Shown here: positions 14,426 through 18,756 of the stretch, piece after piece
Layout: the number at the start of each line of letters is the position of its first letter
How positions within the stretch are numbered: the stretch's first letter is position 1
Assembly: GCA_031976175.1 (NCBI GenBank)
Contig: DALYLR010000053.1
Location: 1 to 18,756, forward strand
Direction of reading: 5' to 3'
Length of the DNA stretch: 18,756 nt
Origin: DMER01 sp003451645
Lineage (GTDB): Bacteria; Pseudomonadota; Alphaproteobacteria; Micropepsales; Micropepsaceae
Position numbers and translations under genes: made by a program
The notes under the pieces: model-generated
Seen by the model: the letters and a program-made list of their open reading frames with translations, nothing else
Databases searched by the model: none
Told to the model about the DNA's origin: nothing

Positions 14426-15202
14426 TTACGCCCGGTAGCTCGGGTCCTTGCGGTCCAATAGGCGGAGCAAAGCGGGCCAGGACAGATCGCCCACAAAGCC
14501 ATCGAAGGCCATGCGGCCTTGGTTTGAAGTCTTGTCCTCGACGCCCTGATGGGCGCGGTTAGGCTTGGTACCGCCTGCGAGGGCCCGCACTTGCATGGTG
14601 CAGGCCCGCTCCAGGTAATACATCCGCAAAAATGCGTCCGCGCACGTCTTGCCAACGGTCAGCGTCCCGTGGTTGCGCAGGATCATGAAGTGCTTCGTGC
14701 CCATGTCCTTGATCAGGCGCTCGCGCTCGTCAAGGTCCAGCGCGATGCCCTCATAATCATGGTAGGCCAGATCGCCCAGCACCATCATGCCATGCTGCGA
14801 CAGCGGCAACAGGCCATGCTCTTGGGAGGCCACCGCGACGCCATCATCCGTGTGCAGATGGATGACCGCATGCGCATCCTCGCGCGCCATGTGCAGCGCT
14901 GAATGAATCGTGAAGCCCGCCGCATTGGCCTTGTAGGTGCTGTCGAGCACGATTGTGCCATCCATGTCCACCTTGAGCAGGCTGGAGGCGGTGATCTCCT
15001 CGAACAGAAGGCCATATGGGTTGATCAGGAAGTGGTGCTCGGGGCCCGGCACCCGCGCGCTAATGTGGGTGAAGACCATGTCGTCCCAGCCATAATGCGC
15101 GACGAGCCGATAGGTGGCGGCAAGGTCCACGCGCAATTTCCACTCCTCGGCGGAGACGAGTTCGCGGACGGGCTTGGGGGCTGATTTGGCTGCTGCGGAC
15201 AT
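14426..15202 (-). CDS. Class II aldolase/adducin-family protein
   Basis: The protein has 258 residues. The fold is shown by LAATYRLVAHYGWDDMVFTHISARVPG, then INPYGLLFEEITASSLLKVD, the zinc motif H115-L-H117 in VIHLHTDDG, and H178 in RNHGTL as the third metal ligand. This family includes fuculose- and ribulose-phosphate aldolases and epimerases, but the present subtype, with DDMVFTHIS, is a broad uncharacterised branch often annotated only as class II aldolase. The residue normally serving as catalytic acid is not certain here. A GGAGG lies ten bases before the ATG at 15202. It sits between glycerol kinase (72 bases upstream) and the CoxL-like gene (31 bases downstream) on the same strand, so it is probably co-transcribed with the latter. 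A joint catabolic role is inference. Confidence 0.9.
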   Translation of the reverse strand: MSAAAKSAPKPVRELVSAEEWKLRVDLAATYRLVAHYGWDDMVFTHISARVPGPEHHFLINPYGLLFEEITASSLLKVDMDGTIVLDSTYKANAAGFTIHSALHMAREDAHAVIHLHTDDGVAVASQEHGLLPLSQHGMMVLGDLAYHDYEGIALDLDERERLIKDMGTKHFMILRNHGTLTVGKTCADAFLRMYYLERACTMQVRALAGGTKPNRAHQGVEDKTSNQGRMAFDGFVGDLSWPALLRLLDRKDPSYRA

Positions 15203-15274
15203 GTCTTGCGGGCCTCCATTACGGTTCGGAATGATCTTTCAGGTGACTGTGGGCATGCAAGCGCCAATAGTCAA

Positions 15275-16774
15275 TCAGCCCTTGGTCAACACCCGCGCCA
15301 CCGCCTCCTTCCAGCCCGCGTAACGATGGTCGCGCTCATCGCTTGAGATCTGGGGATCAAAGCGCCGGTCAATGCGCCAGCGCTCCGCCAGCTCGGCCGT
15401 CGATGCATAAAGGCCAACACCCAAGCCAGCCAAATATGCGGCGCCCAGGGCCGTGGTCTCGATGATCTGCGGGCGCTCAATGGGCCGCCCGGTCAGGTCC
15501 GCCAAGTTCTGACAGAACACATCATTTGCGACCATGCCCCCATCGACGCGCAGGGCAGTGGGCGCGGGCAGGCCCAGCGCCTTCATGTCGCCGGCCATCG
15601 CTTCGAGAAGATCGCGGGTCTGAAAGCTCACCGCCTCAAGCGCCGCCTTAGCGATCTCCGCGGGGCCGGTGTCGCGCGTCATCCCTAAGATCGCGCCGCG
15701 GGCATTGGCATCCCAATAGGGCGCGCCAAGACCCACAAAGGCAGGCACCAGGACAACCCTGGACTTGTGATCGGCACGGGCGGCGAGCGCGGCGGACTCC
15801 GGCGCGCTCTTAATGATCCCCAACCCATCGCGCAGCCACTGGATGGTGGCTCCCGCCATGAAGATCGAGCCTTCAAGCGCGTAGGAGGCTTCTTGTTTGA
15901 TCCGGTTCGCAACGGTTGCAATCAACCGGTTTTTAGACGCCACTGCCTTGGCACCCGTATGGGTCAGGGCAAAGCAGCCGGTACCAAAGGTTGCCTTCAT
16001 GAGGCCCTGAGTGAAGCAGGCTTGGCCAATGGCCGCTGCCTGTTGGTCGCCTGCGGCGCCTGCGATCTTCAACGGGATGCCGAAATGCTCCGCCTGCGTC
16101 TCACCGATGACCCCGGCGCAATCCGTTACGCGGGGCAGAATCTCATGGGGGATCGTCAATAGCTTCAGGATTTCCGGGTCCCAGCACTGGCGTTGAATGT
16201 CAAACAAGAGAGTGCGCGAGGCGTTGGTTGCATCGGTTGCATGCACCGTGCCGCCGGTCAGACGATGGATCAGCCAACTATCGATGGTCCCAAAGGCGAT
16301 CTCACCACGCCCCGCGCGGAGGCGGGCATCGGGCACATGATCCAGGAGCCAGGTAAGTTTGGTGCCCGAAAAATAAGGATCGAGCAGAAGGCCCGTGCGC
16401 TCCGTGATCATGCGCTCCTGGCCGCCCGCTTTGAGCTTGGCGCAGGCCTCGGCGGTTCGCCGGTCCTGCCAGACAATGGCGCGATGGAGGGGGGCGCCCG
16501 TCTTTCGATCCCAAATGAGGCACGTCTCGCGCTGATTGGTGATCCCCAGTGCCGCAACCCGCCCCAAGTCTTGCCCGACCAGCACTTCGCGGCCGGCCGC
16601 CAGCACGTCCTGCCAGATGTCCATGGCGTCATGTTCAACCCAGCCATCCTGCGGGTAGTGCTGTGTCAAGGGGCGGCTTGCTTGTGTCAGGATGCGGCCA
16701 TCGCCCGAAAACAGGATCGCGCGTGTCGATGTCGTGCCTTGGTCGATGCTAAGGATCAGGTTGTCCTGCGGCAT
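15275..16774 (-). CDS. glpK: Glycerol kinase
   Basis: At 499 residues it has the usual length of GlpK, which phosphorylates glycerol to glycerol-3-phosphate with ATP in the cytosol. Visible features are the phosphate loop DQGTTSTRA (11-19), the glycerol-binding NQRET (Arg82, Glu83), AGDQQAAAIGQ with the catalytic Asp, the FGTGCF loop, the FGGY-family stretch GAPYWDANARGAILGMTRDT, and DGGMVANDVFCQNLADL in the nucleotide domain. AAGGAGGA six bases before the ATG at 16774 fixes the start; an open frame continues far upstream through antisense moaA but has no meaning. No glpD, glpF or glpR is visible. It is the first of three minus-strand genes. A TTGGC dyad lies at its promoter side. Confidence 0.96.
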   Translation of the reverse strand: MPQDNLILSIDQGTTSTRAILFSGDGRILTQASRPLTQHYPQDGWVEHDAMDIWQDVLAAGREVLVGQDLGRVAALGITNQRETCLIWDRKTGAPLHRAIVWQDRRTAEACAKLKAGGQERMITERTGLLLDPYFSGTKLTWLLDHVPDARLRAGRGEIAFGTIDSWLIHRLTGGTVHATDATNASRTLLFDIQRQCWDPEILKLLTIPHEILPRVTDCAGVIGETQAEHFGIPLKIAGAAGDQQAAAIGQACFTQGLMKATFGTGCFALTHTGAKAVASKNRLIATVANRIKQEASYALEGSIFMAGATIQWLRDGLGIIKSAPESAALAARADHKSRVVLVPAFVGLGAPYWDANARGAILGMTRDTGPAEIAKAALEAVSFQTRDLLEAMAGDMKALGLPAPTALRVDGGMVANDVFCQNLADLTGRPIERPQIIETTALGAAYLAGLGVGLYASTAELAERWRIDRRFDPQISSDERDHRYAGWKEAVARVLTKG

Positions 16775-16785
16775 GGCGCGTCCTC

Positions 16786-16805
16786 CTTGGCTGTTATCTG
16801 CCAAG
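16786..16805. promoter_or_regulatory. Dyad between glpK and moaA
   Basis: CTTGGC and GCCAAG are perfect 6-bp arms separated by eight bases. The left arm overlaps the glpK ribosome site, so a protein bound here, or a leader hairpin, could affect glpK translation or transcription. A single GATTC (CcrM-type GANTC) site follows at 16814. Confidence 0.3.
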
Positions 16806-16873
16806 ACTAGCCATGATTCACGATGTTGCGCGAGGGGCTGGACGCGCGTGCTGCAGGTGCTAAGTTTTGGGGC

Positions 16874-17863
16874 ATGATTGATCCCTTTGGCCGTGCCATT
16901 TCCTATTTGCGCGTCTCGGTGACGGACCGCTGCGATTTTCGCTGCGTCTATTGCATGGCGGAGGACATGACCTTCCTGCCCAAGCAGGATCTCTTGAGCC
17001 TCGAAGAATTGTACCGTTTGTGTTCGGCCTTCATCGCCAAGGGGGTGCGCAAGATCCGCCTCACCGGCGGCGAGCCGCTCGTGCGCAAGAACATCCTCTG
17101 GCTCATTGAGGCCCTCTCGCGCCATCTCAAGAGCGGTGCGCTTGAGGAACTGACGCTGACCACCAATGGCAGTCAGCTGAGCCGCTTCGCGCCACAATTG
17201 GCAGCCTTGGGGGTCAGGCGGGTGAATGTGTCGGTCGATACGCTGGACCCGGACAAATTCGCGGCCATCACGCGCTGGGGCAAGCTTTCGCCCGTCCTTG
17301 AGGGGATCGCAGCCGCGCGCGCGGCCGGCCTGCATGTCAAGATCAACGCGGTTGCGCTCAAGGGGGCCAATGAGGATGAGATCCCCGCCATGCTGCGCTG
17401 GGCGCATGCGCATGGGATGGACCTGACCCTTATCGAGACCATGCCCATGGGCGCGATCGAACCCGACCGGATGGACCAGTATCTCCCCCTCGCCCACGTG
17501 CGGGCGCAGCTGGCGCGGGAATTCACCCTTGAGGACATTCCCGACCGCACCGGCGGCCCTGCGCGCTATGTGCGTGTGCGTGAGACGGGCGGGCGGCTCG
17601 GCTTTATTACGCCGCTGACCCATAATTTCTGCGAGAGCTGCAACCGTGTGCGGATCACCTGCACGGGCATGCTCTATATGTGCTTGGGGCAAGATGACAG
17701 CGCCGATCTGCGCGCACCCTTGCGGGCTAGCCCTGATGATACCCTGCTCTCCGCTGCGATTGATGAGGCCATCGGCCGCAAGCCCAAGGGCCATGATTTC
17801 GTGATCGAGCGGCGCGGCGCGCGCCCTGCTGTGGCGCGGCATATGTCCCTGACAGGCGGCTAA
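16874..17863 (+). CDS. moaA: GTP 3',8-cyclase MoaA (molybdenum cofactor biosynthesis)
   Basis: This 329-residue radical SAM enzyme converts GTP to 3',8-cyclo-7,8-dihydro-GTP, the first step of molybdopterin synthesis, together with MoaC. The N-terminal cluster motif is Cys20-x3-Cys24-x2-Cys27 in TDRCDFRCVYCMAED. The SAM-binding IRLTGGEPLVRK follows, and the second [4Fe-4S] cluster uses Cys253-x2-Cys256-x13-Cys270. The C-terminal Gly-Gly needed for activity is present. Length and motif positions match E. coli MoaA closely. The ATG at 16874 is chosen because the family starts just before the DPFGR motif; the ATG at 16823 adds unrelated residues. nadK follows with no gap (TAAATG). The CoxL-like gene nearby needs this cofactor but is on the other strand. 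Confidence 0.96.
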   Translation: MIDPFGRAISYLRVSVTDRCDFRCVYCMAEDMTFLPKQDLLSLEELYRLCSAFIAKGVRKIRLTGGEPLVRKNILWLIEALSRHLKSGALEELTLTTNGSQLSRFAPQLAALGVRRVNVSVDTLDPDKFAAITRWGKLSPVLEGIAAARAAGLHVKINAVALKGANEDEIPAMLRWAHAHGMDLTLIETMPMGAIEPDRMDQYLPLAHVRAQLAREFTLEDIPDRTGGPARYVRVRETGGRLGFITPLTHNFCESCNRVRITCTGMLYMCLGQDDSADLRAPLRASPDDTLLSAAIDEAIGRKPKGHDFVIERRGARPAVARHMSLTGG

Positions 17864-18631
17864 ATGACCTTTACACGGCCTTGTTTCGTTGCCTCAACCG
17901 CGCCAGAAGCGCAGGAGGCGCTGGCGATGTTCCGGCGCCTTTATGGCGATCATGCGCTGCGCACGGCCGATGTGGTTGTGGCGTTGGGTGGCGATGGGGT
18001 CATGCTGCAAAGCCTGCATGAGACCGTCAAGCGCCGCCTGCCGATCTATGGTGTCAACCGCGGCTCGGTCGGCTTTCTCATGAATGAGTACCGCCCCGAG
18101 GGCCTGATGGAGCGGGTCAACCGGGCAGAGGCCGCCGAGGTGCATCCTCTGGTCATGTCCGCGCGCTGCTTCTCTGGGATGACGCATCAAGCCCTTGCTT
18201 TCAACGAGGTCTCACTCTTGCGCGAGACGCGGCAGGCGGCCAAGCTGCGCATCCGCATTGATGGCAAGGTGCGCATGGCGGAGTTGATTTGCGACGGCGT
18301 GCTGGTGGCGACCCCTGCAGGGTCCACGGCGTATAATCTCTCCGCCCACGGACCGATCCTGCCCATCGATGCGGCGCTGTTGGCGCTCACCCCCATCAGC
18401 GCTTTCCGGCCACGGCGCTGGCGGGGCGCCCTTCTGCCGCGTGCGGCGGCGGTGAGCATCGAGGTCCTGGAGCCGGAAAAGCGCCCAGTGAGCGCGGTTG
18501 CCGACTTCACCGAGGCGCGCGAGGTGGTCGAGGTCAACATTGTCGAGGACCGCGCGATATCCATGACCATGCTGTTCGATCCTGACCGTTCCTTACGGGA
18601 ACGCATCATCGCCGAGCAATTTGTAGACTGA
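17864..18631 (+). CDS. nadK: NAD kinase
   Basis: This 255-residue enzyme phosphorylates NAD to NADP in the cytosol. The ATP-binding GGDG (42-45, in VVALGGDGVMLQSLH), GVNRGSVGFLMN, ALNEV-type AFNEVSLLR and the NAD site GVLVATPAGSTAYNLSAHGPI are all present. The length fits the compact alphaproteobacterial form. The C-terminal part (PRRWRGALLPRAAAVSIEVLEPEKRPVSAVAD) is typical, ending the fold. Its ATG follows the moaA stop without a gap, so it must be translated from the same message, with the ribosome site inside the end of moaA. Pairing with moaA is likely transcriptional convenience rather than a shared pathway. Confidence 0.95.
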   Translation: MTFTRPCFVASTAPEAQEALAMFRRLYGDHALRTADVVVALGGDGVMLQSLHETVKRRLPIYGVNRGSVGFLMNEYRPEGLMERVNRAEAAEVHPLVMSARCFSGMTHQALAFNEVSLLRETRQAAKLRIRIDGKVRMAELICDGVLVATPAGSTAYNLSAHGPILPIDAALLALTPISAFRPRRWRGALLPRAAAVSIEVLEPEKRPVSAVADFTEAREVVEVNIVEDRAISMTMLFDPDRSLRERIIAEQFVD

Positions 18632-18663
18632 TCAATTGTTACCGGTGCTCGCGCTCCCGCCAT

Positions 18664-18683
18664 GATGCGGGTAAGACCGCATC
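18664..18683 (+). terminator. Hairpin downstream of nadK
   Basis: GATGCGG and CCGCATC form a perfect 7-bp stem around GTAAGA, 32 bases after the nadK stop. No T-run follows, so it is a weak or Rho-assisted terminator at best. The rest of the tail to 18756 holds no gene I can support. Confidence 0.3.
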
Positions 18684-18756
18684 GCCCAAGTCGTTCAGCG
18701 ATTGGACACCTCCAAAAACCTCCTCTTTGAGCGCGGAATTTGATTCAATCGGGGAC

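Noticed and set aside
14395..14655. Upstream extension of the CoxL-like frame
   Set aside because: It overlaps the aldolase gene in another frame and lacks family similarity; AAGGAG before 14394 sets the start.
12082..16774. Aerobic carbon monoxide dehydrogenase
   Set aside because: The active-site loop is AYRGAGR, not the AYxCSFR of true CO dehydrogenases, and the other two subunits are missing.
16775..17842. Upstream extension of the glpK frame to 855 residues
   Set aside because: The extra part is antisense to moaA and precedes a normal GlpK start with a strong ribosome site, so it is not a fusion protein.
18664..18735. Short ATG frame of about 23 codons in the tail
   Set aside because: It has no ribosome site, no recognisable content and overlaps a hairpin.

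Overview
The window looks like chromosomal DNA of an alphaproteobacterium. It is GC-rich and tightly packed, and it carries families common in that class: an ABC-type auxiliary lipoprotein, a TipN-like polar coiled-coil candidate, NnrU, an OmpA protein with a poly-proline linker, a beta-class glutathione S-transferase, a thioredoxin-reductase-fold ferredoxin reductase and a single-domain response regulator ending in an Arg-rich tail. I cannot place it below class level. I see no insertion sequence, phage gene, CRISPR array, tRNA or rRNA. No gene-free stretch exceeds 300 bases.

Layout. 1-630: the end of an ABC-transporter auxiliary lipoprotein gene, overlapped by a small exported Cys-containing protein. 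648-2891 (minus): a large membrane-anchored coiled-coil protein. 3167-5186 (plus): NnrU-family membrane protein, a lone Hpt phosphotransfer protein, and an MBL-fold hydrolase. 5469-6586: OmpA-family protein with a strong intrinsic terminator that lies inside the 3' end of the converging TetR gene. 6552-8196: TetR regulator diverging from a COG3687-type metal-dependent hydrolase; the likely promoter of the hydrolase overlaps the tetR start codon. 8277-9371 (minus): glutathione S-transferase and an AroQ/PchB-type chorismate mutase. 9457-10883: a near-perfect 27-bp dyad, then a ferredoxin reductase-ferredoxin gene pair. 10943-12005: response regulator plus an overlapping Hpt-like protein in which the phosphoacceptor His position appears to be Gln. 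12082-16774 (minus): glycerol kinase, class II aldolase and a form-II CoxL-like molybdenum hydroxylase large subunit without its usual partner subunits. 16874-18631 (plus): moaA and nadK, directly abutting.

How the genes may work together. fpr and fdx form an NADPH-to-[2Fe-2S] electron relay. The response regulator and Hpt-like protein look like one signalling unit, and the separate Hpt at 3953 is another loose phosphorelay part. MoaA makes the first molybdopterin intermediate needed by enzymes such as the CoxL-like protein, but they lie on opposite strands and are not one operon. Most genes belong to known families. The least explained parts are the Gln-variant Hpt-like protein, the orphan CoxL-like subunit beside an aldolase, the coiled-coil protein, and several strong inverted repeats. 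I found no convincing wholly new multi-gene system.
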